Notes under the pieces: generated by a model
What the model was told of the DNA's origin: nothing
The model's input: the letters and a program-made list of their open reading frames with translations, nothing else
Databases searched by the model: none
Shown here: positions 37,201-50,285 of the stretch, piece after piece
Numbering within the stretch: the first letter of the stretch is position 1
How the letters are laid out: each line of letters begins with the position of its first letter
Origin: Cymbidium sinense
Taxonomy: Eukaryota > Streptophyta > Magnoliopsida > Asparagales > Orchidaceae
Reading direction: 5' to 3'
NCBI GenBank assembly: GCA_021442155.1
Contig: CM038225.1
Span: 84,208,925 to 84,272,924 of the forward strand
Length of the DNA stretch: 64,000 bases
Translations under genes and position numbers: made by a program

Positions 37201-37659
37201 TCATGTCATAACTTACAATGGAGTTATCTATAATTTATGTCTATTATATTGTATCAACTCCTTCCCTAACTATGAGATGAATATTATTTATAATCGTTGA
37301 TATATATTGATGGAACCATTTCAGCTGGGCTAGACCTAGTGATTATTTCTTCCTTTTGTAGGTTTTTCGCATAAAACTCTAATGTCTCATAAATTTTTTT
37401 TATCTATGTGTGGGTTGGATCTTCGTATAAAGTTAAGATGTTAAACACCTTCTCTCTGGTATCGTGAATGTTTCTGCACATAATAATTGTTAAATAAAAA
37501 TTTTTTTCCTAGAAATCTCTATCATTTGTATCATGCAATGATATGCATAGTTCTTTTTCCAGTGTTTTTAGAGGAAGACTTATAGTTTAAGTAATTAACA
37601 AGGTAAGGAATGCAAATAAAAAAAAATTGAAGACAATTCATGTAATTTGTGATCGACGT

Positions 37660-37726
37660 GTAGAAAATGATACTAGTAATAGTAATAGTAAAATTTTAAA
37701 AGTAATAATAATTATTATTATTTAAT

Positions 37727-37782
<56 letters not shown>

Positions 37783-38780
37783 GAATATAAATGATATTAG
37801 AAATGATGATGATGTTATTGATGATAATAATAAGTATAAATAATATTAGTAATTATAATTAATGCCTTGGTGGCTCCTCCAGAGCATTGTAGTCGATTCT
37901 CCTTGCCTCCCTACTTTCAACTATTCTAGTTTAAAAAATGTAAGGATATCATATTCCAAATTTGTCTAGGATGAGTTTTACAAATTTGATTTACTTTGAG
38001 AGATGAATAAAAATAAAATTTTGAATAATTAGTTGTATTCATGGTAAAGCAAATTTAATGGCTACAATACTCACAATAATAGTTGCAATAGTAAAATAAG
38101 ATGTACAATACAATGGTAGTGTGGACATAAATAATGATAGTAGTTGTAGTAGTAATGTAATGGTAAGAATAGTAGTAATAGTTAATAGTGCTAGGAATGT
38201 AAATAATAGTATAAATGATAATAATGATACTAATGAAAACATAGTAGTGTCAATTATAATTGTAAGACTATTATTAATTATCTTGATTATAATGATAATA
38301 ATCATAATAAAAATCATAACAAGAATAACATTAGAAGAAGTAACATGAATAATAATAATAATAATAATAATATAATAACAATAGTAAAACAAAATAATGA
38401 TAGTAATATTAAAATATAAATAATGAAATTTATAATGGTTGTAATAGAAATATGAATAAAAAGAAGAAACAAGAACAATAACAATAATTATAAGATTGAT
38501 TATGATTTTATTAATAATAATAATAAGAATAATAGTAATAATGACATTAGTAATATTCGAACAAGTAATGGTGATAATATCAAGATTACTAATGATATTA
38601 ATGGTACTAGTACCAATAGTACTAGTAAAAGTACCAATAAAAAATGTGAATGATTAAAGTTATAATACTAATAAAAAATAATATCAATACTTAGTGAGAA
38701 TGATAGTAATAATTTTAGTAAGAGTTATAATAAGAATAAGAAAAATAATATTAATATAACAAAAATGATAGCAACACTAA
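37660..38780. repeat. Cryptically simple AAT-rich tract with (AAT)n core
   Basis: A pure (AAT)n run at about 37,730-37,781 is followed by about 1 kb of AATAATGATAGTAAT-like sequence interrupted by a small unique patch (37,860-38,000). Open frames of Ile, Val, Asn and Ser on both strands are artefacts. Confidence 0.85.
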
Positions 38781-39970
38781 CAATAGTAATGATGAAATTT
38801 GTGATAATAATAGTAAAAGTAAGAAATATGGACAATAGTCATCAAAATGTTGATTATACAAACCTCATCATTGAATCATATTTATTGATGAGAGTAACTA
38901 ACGAGATGTTGATAATTATGTACTATTACATATGTTATCAGACAATAAATCTACTATGAGTGACGATTCGCCCGATCAATTCATTTTTTAATGGAGAGTT
39001 AAGGATATTCATTGATTTTATCTTGACCCACATTGGTGAAAGAAATTATACACTTAGAATCACTAAGAATTTAACACTATTATAACTTAAATTAAGCTTA
39101 TTTCATCATGATAGTTTAGAGTACAGTTAAGCATGTTGTTGCTTCCCTATAAATGATGGTTTTATAGCCATATATTAAAGATGATGAAAGCTATGAGTTT
39201 TTTTATTGAAAGAGGGTGAAAATAGTTGTTTATGTTGAACTAGAAAGGCTACCCACACAAGACATTTGTCCATCTTTTCTTGATGAATCTTACAACACTC
39301 ATGGATAATAATGAAATCTTTAAGTAATAAACTTTCAAATTTGTAATATATTAGGGGATAAATCATTTAATAATATTAAATTATTTTTTTATTATTGTAG
39401 ACTAACTATAGTATTAGTGTCTTCATTCTCATATGGCTTTCCATGGTATGACTTAAGGTGCTTCCTAGTCCTTCCTTCCAATTCATTCATTTGATCCCTA
39501 TCATATCTAATGTGTTTAACCTTAACATGATGTTCTACCTTCTTACAAACAACTTGAAGTGGAAGTACAATAATATGAAACCATAGATAGTGAATCACAT
39601 GAGAGTTCAATTGACTCAAATGGTGAAGAAAATAAGAATTAAAGTGAACTTGACAATAATGAGTATGTTGTGAGTTTTACAACAACATGTGGTAGAAAAT
39701 AGTGATATGTTAGCATTGATGACATTGCAAAATGAGTTCATCAAAACAGATCAAGGAGTGGGATGTATTTAATGCATGTGATGGTTTACTAGACTATGCA
39801 TCCACAATTTTGGTGAGCTTGTTCTAGATGAACTAGAAGTAGAATTAATTAATAATGTAAGTACCAAAAATTATTTTAAATAAGAAAAGGTTTTAGTTGA
39901 GTGCTTGTAGCATGATCATTCATCCCAGCCTTAGCATTAGTGTCTACGTGCCTATAATGTGAAATGGTTA
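38781..39970. other. Spacer before copy A, nothing recognised
   Basis: Short minus-strand frames at 39,175-39,366 and 39,392-39,619 are not simple repeats, but I find no known domain in them. Confidence 0.4.
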
Positions 39971-42594
39971 TGTGAATCTTGGCAAATCTTTGATTTTAAT
40001 GACTATTATACATGCATGTAACTTATCATATTATGGTGTTTATTTTTGGATGTATGGGGACACCATGCATCATAGAAAGGAAGTTATGAAATGCACTTGA
40101 GGTATGATGTACTATAAGATAGAGGCATCACCCTTCAATGGACCTAATCACCTAATAAGGACTCCTAAGGCATGATGGGTCTTCAAATATACCAGAGATT
40201 TTTTCTTTACATGGATGAATAAAGCGAATTTTAAACTGGGTTCTAAATTTTCCTATGAAGGTCTCCATAGTTAATTACATCCTAAGGAAGGTGAATTCCT
40301 TAGGAATACTCTCGATTAAAGTAGACAATTAGGGTCTCCATAGATTTCAAGATTAGATTATCAAAGGATTGGATATATTTGGAAAATCAATTGGGATAGA
40401 TCAAATGGAGAGACTTAAGCCAAAGAAGATGAGTAGGGAATGCTCATGGGAAGTCTAGTGAGCATTCCAATCTCTCTCTATAGTTGGGCTTTATATATTT
40501 AAAGTTGAAGAGAATTATTTTATTTGAGTTGAAATTTCATTAGATTACTAAGGCTTATAATCTACCAACACAAGGTTGTGGAAATGCCTAAGAGGTGAGA
40601 ATTTATGCTTCTAGCCCAAAGGAAACAATAACCTCAAATCTGAAATCTAAGGAGCTTTAGCACAAGCTAAAGCACTACCTAAATCTAAGCGAAGATGGGC
40701 ATAAGGTTTACCTCCACAATAGAGGATAAACTGCCCATTATTAGCTTACAAGCAGTGGCCACTAACTCCTCTCGGTTTAGATCCATATGGTCCGATCATA
40801 TGTTGCAAGATAGATGGGTTATTATTTATTTAGAAAAGAGACTAAAGTTCTTAAACCCACTCCCTTGGAGACTAGAGCATGAGTGATATGAGTAATGACT
40901 TATTCTAATGTAGAATCTTTTCAATTTGTTTTTCATGTTTAACACTTCATTTAGACAAAGGCTTTAGGATTTTGATGCCTATATGCATGATGAAATAAAG
41001 TTGTTGGCTAAATCAATGAGAAATGGGTGTTTTCCAACATAAGGGATGACCTCACAGGTCAAGCATTCCCCTATCGTGCAAGGATGAAAATCCTATATTT
41101 TTAAGAGCAAAATAATATGAATGCATTATGTGAAACATTCAACCATTCAGCTAAGAGGTTGTTAAATCTTTTAATCTTGTTTAATGCCTAGCTTTATGGT
41201 AAAGTTATGAATTATTAAAAATTTAGTTATGAGTGATTAATTGGGGTAGAAAATTTAATTTTTCTAAGAGCCTAATGTATCAGGCACATTAAAAAGCATC
41301 AATCATAAAAATTATGAAAAATATATGCTATTTTAATGTGCAATTTAAACATACATCAATTTTATAAACTACCAAAATAATAAGAGGTTGGGTCAGGTCA
41401 CCATACAACTAAAAGAGAAGATGTGTAGAGCTCTACCCAACCCGAATATGAAAGAATAGTTACAATTTTATTAGATGCTATGGGGTCTTTCCTTCATTTC
41501 TTCATATTCTTTCTTCTTCCTTCTTTCTTTGATTTGGATGTGCTTGCATCAAGGGCATCATAGGGCCTCCCAGGACAAATCCTTATAACTACTACTCATC
41601 ATAATCCCCCATAGCACTAATCTTAATTCATATTACAAAATTACTTTAAGAATAAGAAAAGTAAATCTAACTACACCTGCAAAATAAGTGTTAGCTAAAC
41701 ACACATATAATCTTAAGTAGTTATATATGATTTGGACTTAGAACCCACATGGGTAACCATGCCCACCTGTCCTAACTTGGATTATGCTTAGCGATTTAAG
41801 CAACCTACAAAGAGAGCATTTATATTTATGCTTAAGAATTCCCTTATGCATAATCCCCTATAGAAAACATGATTAGGCTAATATCGGCCTACCATCCAGT
41901 CTACGAAACATACACCCTAACATCCAGTCTAAAATAATACATCACAAAATAAAATATACATCACATCATACACCATCCTAACTTAGGGCTAGAAGTGATG
42001 ACTTAATTCTAATGTGTGTGTTAAGGCTTGTGTGGTGTGTCTTACTAAGCATTAGAGTTGTATTTTCTAAGTTTGGAAAGGTTCGGTTTAACATGAAAGG
42101 TTGGCTTCACTTGATGTTATTTAATTGATTTGAGAATTTTAATTTGTGTTTTCTTTTATTTCATATGATTATACTTAGCAACTAAATGTTATAAAGAGAA
42201 GAAAGAGGATTTACCTCTTTCATCCCTACCTAGAACCACTTTTAAAGCATGTTAATTTGATTTCTCATTTATGAATGACTTATTAAATGATTTAATTAAT
42301 CTTAAGTTTAGGTTCAATATAAATGATCCTATTCAATATGAAAGGGAATCTTAAGATTAACTTGATTGAATTACTACCACATGATATATATTAAACCATT
42401 CCTTTCCATCACACATAACATGCATGTGATTAAATCCTAAGTGTATCTATACATGCTATATTTAGCTACTTAAATGATGTAATGAAATTTTATTTATATT
42501 TTTATTTTTGTTGAATTATTTAATTATTTTAATTTAAAGCTCTATCTAAATTCTTATACAAAAATACATACAATGAAACTAAATAGGTATGTAT

Positions 42595-43260
42595 CATTAA
42601 CCAAGTGAGGTAATTTATCTCCTTGGCTAACTAAAGGTTCTGGATGTCCAAACTATATACCCATTCACATTCAAACATATGTAAACTTATGCATGAATCA
42701 TAGGAAGAGAGCATTAACTTATATGTAACACATATCATATATATGATTATAAGAAGAATGTATTCTTGATAAAAGAAAAGGGTTCTAATTCCATAATAAA
42801 GTACACACACATGTATAAGAGACATGAGCAAGTACATGCCATTGTTAACTAGGAAAGTGAGGTAATCAAATGATTTCCTTAGGTACCTCTCATATTCCTA
42901 GGGATGTCTAGACTAAATCACTTGCTTTTCTCAAATACATATGGATGTATACATAAATAAATGAAGGAAAAATTATGCAAATATTGTATTTTTTTTATTT
43001 GATTGAAACATTTATGCATGTGGATTAAAGTTCCATCCAAATTCTAATGTAGAAACACATGTAATTAAAATCAAATAAGTACGTGTCGCTATTAACCAAG
43101 AAAGTGAGGTAATCAAATGACCTCCTTGGGGCTACCTAAAGCCTCGTATTCCCAGGATGTCCAGACTATATACTTATTAACATTCAAATACATGTAAAAC
43201 TACATATGAATTAAGGAAAAGAAAGCTTTACTTCACATATCTAAGCTATAAGCATATGCA
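42595..43260. repeat. Three tandem ~246-bp repeats inside copy A
   Basis: CATTAACCAAGTGAGGTAAT (42,595), GTTAACTAGGAAAGTGAGGT (about 42,843) and ATTAACCAAGAAAGTGAGGT (about 43,090) each open a block with GGATGTCYAGACTA and CAAATACATRTGNATGTA. Copies B (about 52,930) and C (about 62,745) have a single block. Confidence 0.8.
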
Positions 43261-45056
43261 AACCTATATATGTTGATAACTACTCTCATCAATGTAATTG
43301 ATTTATAAAATTTTAAAAAATTATTTGAATTTATTAGTGATAATAACCACACATATTATAAATTAAATCAACCCATGCAAACTTACATAAAAGAAAATCA
43401 TTGGGTTTAATTGATTTTGAAAAGATGAATGTATGATTTCAAATGACAACATTTAACATGAATGGAATAAATGAACATAAACACATGATTTTATTCAATC
43501 AAATTAATTCCTAAGGACAATCATATCAAATAAAGCCATTTAAAGTAAACCAAAGCTTTCTTAGTAGTATTTTTAATTTCATGTTTTAATTTGATTTAAG
43601 GATGCAAGAAAAGGTTTTTGATCCTAACCCATTCCCATATTTTGTAATTAATTTGATTTAAATGAAATGTGATTAGGTTGATTTATGGGTTATGGTTAGG
43701 TTATAATATGCGTTAAATCCATTAATTAACCCTTTTATGTTACCTTAACATAATTACCTAAATAATTATGAGCCAACCTAATCATGCATTGGAAATTAAA
43801 TTAGTAATGATCCTAAGAAATAAAAGGGCAATTGGCTCATGATTAATGGTTAATTGAGCTAAAGAACTTAATTAAGTACTATTATGATTTTCCCACACAT
43901 GTGGGTTAACCATAATTTCCGTAAGACCTCTTTAGGTTATTGAACACCTAAAGGTCTACCCAAGATTTACTTAATTAAAATTTGATATAATTATGATTTA
44001 ATTTAACTAATTAAGTAGTTATATAATTAATTAAGCCTCCATTGATTTAATTAATGAAATGAACTTATGAAAATAGATTAGGAAGGGCCCTAACCTTTCC
44101 CATGGGCTCATTCACTGTTGAACAATGATTAACCACTTAATTAATTGATTTTTTATTATTCATGGATTAATTAATGGTTAATTAACCTAAGAGAGTAATT
44201 TAAGCTTAAATAGTCAATTTCCCTAATTAATTAAGTAATAAATCCTAAGAAAATTATGTGCGGTAGAGGTCATACCATTAAATTAACCCACAAAGTTTAG
44301 GGTTAATTACTTAAGTAATTAAAAAATTACTAAGCTAATTAATTTTATAATTAAATTTTAATTAAGCCTTAATTAATATTCTAAATTAATTAATAATATT
44401 TTTAATAATTTGTCCTTTGAAATACCTTTAAAATGAATATTTATTTATATTTTTTCTGATTTTTCTACAATTAGGTATGATTTTTACAAATTTTAGCCAT
44501 TAAAACACATTAATTAGGCTTAATTAATAATCCGTTGGTGCCATGTGGTGCTTTCCACGTGGCGATGCGGATTATTTATTAAAAAATCCTAGTCGCTTGC
44601 AGCGTGGTGGAACACACTTTCTTCATGATCTAAGATCGGACGACCGATTAATCTGGCTTAATAGAATTAAATCCATCTAATGGATCTAATCATGGCCATT
44701 CGATTCACACGATGGATGGTGCGTGATCTATCATCATCACGAGGAGGAGAGTCCATCCACCATGCTGGTCGAGCCAAGCTCAGATCAACTCCAAACGGAT
44801 CCCACACCTTCATTACATCAATTAGAGGAGATCCAATGGTCAAGATCACAAGGGATGAACATTTTCTTCAAAAAGCTCCAACAAAATTTTTACCCAAGGT
44901 CAGTTTCAATGGCATGCTTCACCAGAGCTCAAGATCGATTGTAGCGATTGAGAAGCTTCATCTAGTAGAGATGATTTTCGGTATGAGCTTTGATTTGATG
45001 TATTTTGCTCAGAAGGCCATGAACCAAAGCTTGTGAGGTCAGTTCTGATAAGTTGG

Positions 45057-45151
45057 AATGAGGGATTACAAGTGATCATTTTGAGGAAGAGACTTTGGGA
45101 GCTCATCTTAGGGTTCTCTAGCTCTGAGGGATTACAAGTGATCATTTTGAG
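45057..45151. repeat. Short direct duplication, 26-bp core, 69-bp period
   Basis: GAGGGATTACAAGTGATCAT followed by TTTGAG occurs at about 45,057 and about 45,126, and GTTGGAATGAGGG also recurs. It lies in the GC-richer middle of copy A and looks like a local duplication. Confidence 0.8.
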
Positions 45152-45529
45152 TTGGAATGAGGGAGGGGGTGGGTATACCCCCCTCCTCCTTGATCGGATG
45201 ACACGCTTTATTTCAATTATTGTGATCGTCCAGCCATCTCAAGGTGTCATGGGTGGTAGGGAGGTGATAAGTTAGCTCGGTTTGGTTGGGTGAAGGTGTA
45301 GAGGTGGCTGCAAAAGAGGGTAGTGGGTGTCCTTGGTGTTTTAAGTACACCAATGGGGAGGTGAGGTTCACCTCCCATGAGTCACATGCAACCACCCTTC
45401 TGGGGTTGGGAAGTGTCTTAAGTTCCATATGGACTAAGGAGGATGCCAAGTGGCCAAGGAAAATGACCATGGGTGATTTGTCTCATGATACTCTTGATCC
45501 AAGGGTAGAATGGTCATCTAGCACTAGAT

Positions 45530-47100
45530 TTGATTTAGGAAGATTTTTAATGAGCCAAAAGTGGTTGGGCCAAATTTCAAGTCATTTGGAGTTGATTTGG
45601 TTCAATTTGGCTAAATTTGACCCATTTAGGTTAGATTGGGTTTAATCGGGTTAGGTTGACCAATTAGTTAAATTTGATCAAACCAAGGGTTGGGCCAAGT
45701 TCATTTGTTCATTTGGGATGTATTGGTATCATTGGTTTGGCTTAGATTTGATTTTGGCTCATTTGAGTTCATTTGGATCAAATGGGTCAAGTTGACCAAT
45801 TTGATCCAATTGGGGTCATGGCTTGGTTTGGGTTTGGTTGATAATTTAGAATATGTTGTAGGCTTTGGTTGAGTTTAATTTGGATTTGATTGAGTTTTAT
45901 GTTGGTTTAACCCTTTAGGTCAAGTTAGGTTCAATAGGTCATTTGGTCTAATGGGTCAATTGGGAATTGAGACTTTGGTTAAGTTCAATTATCAATTTGA
46001 AATGAACTTGAGCCATTGGTTGCAATTAATTTAGATTGTATCAAGATTTGACCCATTTTGGCCATGTAGATCAAATTGGGTTAAGAGGGCCAATTGGGTT
46101 AGGTTTGGCTCAATTGAAGGTCAAGTCATGTTCAAATGTTGGTTTTGGATGGGTATTGGTTTCAAGGGATTTAACTTCAATTTGGCTAGTTTAAGTTCAT
46201 AGGTTAAGGGTTGATTTGGTCAAGTGACCAAGTTGACTTAGTTTGACCCAATTTATGACAATTGATCATCCTAGGGTGCTCAACTATCATGGTAGGAGGT
46301 TTTGGTTAACTTGGTTCAATCCAATTTGGGTAGGATTGGAACTTGGCTCAAATAGGTCAATTGGCCACTTTGGGTCAAATGGATTTAGTTGGCTGATCTT
46401 GGGTTGAGTTAGATTTAGTTGATATTTGGATTTGGTTGATATAAATTTAATTGCATTGATTTTGGTTTGGATGGGTTTTGGTTCATTTGAATATTTCAAG
46501 TCAAAATGGCTAAGTTGGTTTGACTTGGGTTGATTTAGTTTGGCTTGATGATTATAGATTTCATTTATATTTGAGTGATGATTGAATGAATAATTGATTC
46601 ATGGAAAATCAATTGAATTTGGGCTTGGGAGTGAAGAATTTGGCTAAGTCCATGGACTTGGGTCATGTGGCTTAGGTTTGGGTTTTGATTTAGTTTGATT
46701 TAGTTTTGATGATTTGAATCTATATTTCATTTATATTTGTGATTATGATTGAATATATGATTGATTTATGAGAAAATCAATTGAGTTTCAAGTGGTTTGA
46801 AGGCAAACTTGCTAAGCTCATGAAGGTAGGTCATAGGCTTTAGGATTTAGTATGATTGTAGGTTTTGGAAAGTCAAATTTGGAATTGAGTTTGATTGTAA
46901 GTTTGATGGATTGATTGAAGGGTTGAATTGATATTTAAGAAAATCAATTGAGTTAGGATTGACTTGAAATTGGTTAAGGCTAAGTCCATAAGATAAAATT
47001 ATAAGGCTTAGGTTGGTTTTGAATTTGGATTTGATCATAAGTTTCAATCATTTGGCTTGGAATTGGTTATAGGTTTAGACTTAGATTTGATTTGAATTTA
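45530..47100. repeat. GGTCAA/TTGACC-rich degenerate repeat tract in copy A
   Basis: The tract is built of drifted short units such as GGGTCAAGTTGACCAATTTGG, with strong G+T over C+A bias on the plus strand. Equivalent tracts lie in copy B (about 55,700-57,400) and, reversed, in copy D (about 2,950-4,260). Open frames within it are compositional artefacts. Confidence 0.75.
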
Positions 47101-47320
47101 GCTTAGGAAGGTAAGCTTGGATTGGTCTTAGGCTATAGGGTAGGTGGATCTCCCTAAGTCATAAGGCATAGCCTAATCCTTTGATTAACCCTTCTAAGTC
47201 TCTAGGCTTAGGTTAAGTGTTTGCCTAACTAGAAGTGTCTTATGACTAAAGAAGTCTTAGTCTAAAAGACTCCTAAATCTAAGATGGGGACATTGAGAAC
47301 TCACTCAAAAGTGAGGGACA

Positions 47321-49904
47321 AAAGACCCCTAATAGTGTGGTGTGACAAGGCACACAATATTGATCAAAAGGATCAACAATGTCCAAAAGATTGCAAGTGC
47401 TAATAGAAATGATCTATACTTAAACCCAAGAGGTAGATGGAATCACAATCTTAGTGCTACTCAACTCATACCAAGAGCATAGGGAGAACAAAGAATATTT
47501 GATTGCAATTTCATGTCAAGGACATGAAGAGAGATCCGGTAATGGATCACACATTCATTGGACATGACATGTGAGAGGTTTATGCCGAGGGCATAAAAGG
47601 AAGAATCCATTGGGGACTGAGTACATGAATCTTCCCTCTAGGGAAGCGAGGTTATATCCACGGAGATATGGATTTGAGTTTGATTTTGAATATGATTTGT
47701 GGGAAAAAGATCTGCTGGGGATAAGAATCTATAATCCGCCAGGGATTAAGATCAAATTAATTTCTTTTGTCTTAATTTATATAGAGGCATATCTGCTAGG
47801 GATATAGGCTCGAATCCGCTAAGGATTGGAAATATGAACCTTCCACTAAGGAAGCAGGTTCGAGCTATCCACTAGGGATAATAGTTTGATTTTATAGATT
47901 CATTTGGGGATGTATGCATTGGGAATAAAAGTTTGGTTGGACTTCTTTGATTTGTTTATTTGATTTATTTGGATTATTTCAATTTAGACTTCACTGGGAA
48001 GATTTGATCCACCGGGAGGATGGTTTTGAATTAAGGGCATATCCGCTGGGGATGTGAACTCGGTTAAATTTGATAAATTTAATTCATGCGTCCTATTGGT
48101 ATGCGATAGACCCACTGAGAAGCGGCTATGTCGGCCTTGGCCTATCTCAGATTTACAAATCCAAAATTCTCAATGGGGTGAGACTATCTGACCAAAAAGT
48201 TGCCTTTTGGTGTGCAACTGGTATGCTAGGAAGAAAGCATAGTAGACTTACATCTTCCAAAGCAGGGAATAATCGTTGTGGTGATTTGTTGGTAGCACAA
48301 CAAATCAAACCCGACCTAGAGCTACTACTGAGTGAATGTTGCTGGGGGCTTACATTAACTCAAGAGGAGTCAAGATTAATTTCATGAACCTTGTCGGTGT
48401 GTGATGGATCCACTGAGAAGGGGCTATGTCGGCCTTGGCCTATCTCAGATTTTCAAATCTAAAGGGACAGCCTACCGATGGCGGGGTAGGGCTAACCAAC
48501 CTAGGGGTTGTCTTTAGGTGTGCAATGATTGTGCTAAGAAGAAAGCATGATGAATTACATCTTCCAATACAAAGAACAGCCTCTAGGGTGACCTATTGGA
48601 TGATGCACAAGTTGAACTTGACCTAGGAGTGAATGTCACTTGAGTTACATCAAATCAAGAGTAGTCAGGTGATTTCTATAAGGAGTTTTGCTGAGATTTC
48701 CCTAAAGATAGGATGCCTACTTGGGAAGACGTGCCACTTGGGGTGTTCTCCTAATCCACAAGCAAATATAAATTTTGTTTTGTTTATATATTTTTGTGGA
48801 CCCTAATGGTGTGCGAGGAACCACATTAAGAAGGGGCTATGTCAGCCTTGACCTATCTCAGATTTATTAGACCAAGGGAGAATCCTGTAAAATAGAATCT
48901 CCAATCACCATAAAGGTGATTACTAGGAAAGGGATGTCCAATCCAAGAGTAACTTGGGTAGTGTATTAATGGGGTTGTAAAGATGTGATCCAAATAGAGT
49001 GCCTCTGGGAGGTGCCGCTAGGGGAGTTATCGACCCTTTAAAAAGAAATCTTAGGTATCGGTGGCCAACTCAAGGTGAAAGTGTAGCGATTTACATACCA
49101 TGAGTGGTGTATCCATCGAGGGCCATCATCTTAAGACCAACCAACCTAAGGTGCCCTTTTGGTGCGATGTTTAGTCTAGGAAGTAGGCGTGTAGACTTAT
49201 ATCTCCTTAAAGTGGAACTAATTATCGAGAGAGTCTATCATCAGCTTGATAGGTGCTATCCGACCTAGGGCTGTCTGTCGATGTGTAATGGTTTTGATAG
49301 GAAGAAAGCATAGTAGACCTATATCTTCCAAAGTAAGGAACAACTGCTGGGGTGACCCATTGTTGGCACAACAAGTTGACCCAACTTTAGGGCAATTACT
49401 AAGTACGGAGTCACAAATAAGGACTAGACCTAAACTTGAGTAGTCGGGGAGGAAAGGAGCCATTGTGGAACTTAATCCTTAGATATACTCAAGTCCGATT
49501 CACGGTATAGTTCAAGAAGAAGGCGTAGCAAACTTATATCTTCTTAAATGAAGTCATCATGAGGTAGCCACCATGTAGTAAGGCCTACCAAATTGGAGGT
49601 GCTTGCCAAGCATGCCAAGAAGAAAGCATAGCACTTACATCCTCCAAAGCATGAAGACCACTAGGGTGATGCACTAGTAGGGTAGTAGCACATCACCAGA
49701 CCTAGAATAGTACTAAGTGAGTGAGGTGTTATCCCAACTCAAAGTAGCAGAGATAAAGATTTGTGTTTATTAAAATATGATGCCACTTGGGTTCTCTATC
49801 TTAAACACATCATGGAAGATTCATAAACCAAGATGTTTTCACTATGGAAGAGATTGGATTAGAAATGAAATTTTTATTGATGATAATTATTTTCAAATAT
49901 GATT
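47321..49904 (-). repeat. Gypsy 3' region with tandem-repeat modules
   Basis: Lies between the integrase end and the probable 3' LTR. One module (about 63 bp, with GGGGCTATGTCGGCCTTGG and CCTATCTCAGATTT) recurs at 48,107, 48,399 and 48,812. A second (about 100 bp, with GGAAGAAAGCATAGTAGAC and ATCTTCCAAAG) recurs at about 48,208, 48,516, 49,155, 49,279 and 49,590. A third short motif (CCGCTRGGGAT) recurs at 47,600-48,060. Open frames here are by-products of the repeats. Tandem repeats at this place are known for Tat/Ogre elements. Confidence 0.75.
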
Positions 49905-50285
49905 TATGGATAATATTTCTTTAGGTAAAGCCCATTGATTGGAAGCATCGGGCATTGTCCTTTATGGTTAATAAGTTGATAACATCCTCCTTAGTAGGAC
50001 TTATCAATGGAAAAAGAGCCTTTCCAAGTGAGTTCAAACTTGCCTCCCATCTTGATAATTGGTCTCCTTAGAATTAAAATTAGCTCTCTTATTTGAAAAG
50101 CTCTAGGACAGACTGACTTGTTGTAAGTTTGAATCATTTTGGCTTTGTACAAGTTAAGATTTTGGCATGCCCGTAGCCATCTCTCCTCCAAACCTTTGAG
50201 CTCTTCTAATCTAACCATTCTGATCTTGCATTCATCCTTAATGATGGGAGTTAGACTTCTAATGGTAGAATGGCTTCAGACCCAT
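49905..50285 (-). pseudogene. Ty3/gypsy integrase C-terminal part
   Basis: Continues the integrase after copy B: SEAILPLEV, LEERWLRACQNLNLYKAKM, YNKSVCPRAFQI, GGKFELTWKGSF and LPINGLYLK. This is the usual gypsy C-terminal module with RVRPR-like and GKFEPxWEGPF-like motifs. Several stops are present. The pol coding region ends near 49,918. Confidence 0.85.

Larger units (their letters stand above)
39971..47320 (-). mobile_element. Copy A of the long LTR-like repeat, probable 3' LTR of the gypsy element
   Basis: Co-linear with copies B and C. The plus-strand left part has GGACACCATGCATC, CAATGGACCTAATCACC, TAATAAGGACTCCTAAGG and GAATACTCTCGATTAA; the right part is the GGTCAA-rich tract. The right border is set at GGGACA (47320), giving a minus-strand start of TGTCCCTCAC. 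It lies directly after the gypsy 3' region, as a 3' LTR should. The left border is approximate. Copy A has three ~246-bp repeats at 42,595-43,260 where B and C have one. At 7.3 kb it is very long for an LTR. Confidence 0.65.

Noticed and set aside
38039..38392. Hydrophobic Ile-rich 117-codon frame that looks like a membrane protein
   Set aside because: It is a translation of the cryptically simple AAT-rich tract, and the opposite strand is open as well.
44680..45645. Several overlapping open frames of 60-119 codons on both strands
   Set aside because: They lie in the GC-richer middle of LTR-like copy A, are not kept in copy B at the protein level, and match no family I know.
48070..48626. 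Plus-strand frames of 105 and 66 codons that resemble each other
   Set aside because: The likeness comes from tandem modules in the gypsy 3' region, and the frames are not conserved between modules.
47540..49780. CRISPR-like array
   Set aside because: The repeats are long, diverged and unevenly spaced, in a plant retrotransposon. There is no uniform repeat-spacer pattern.
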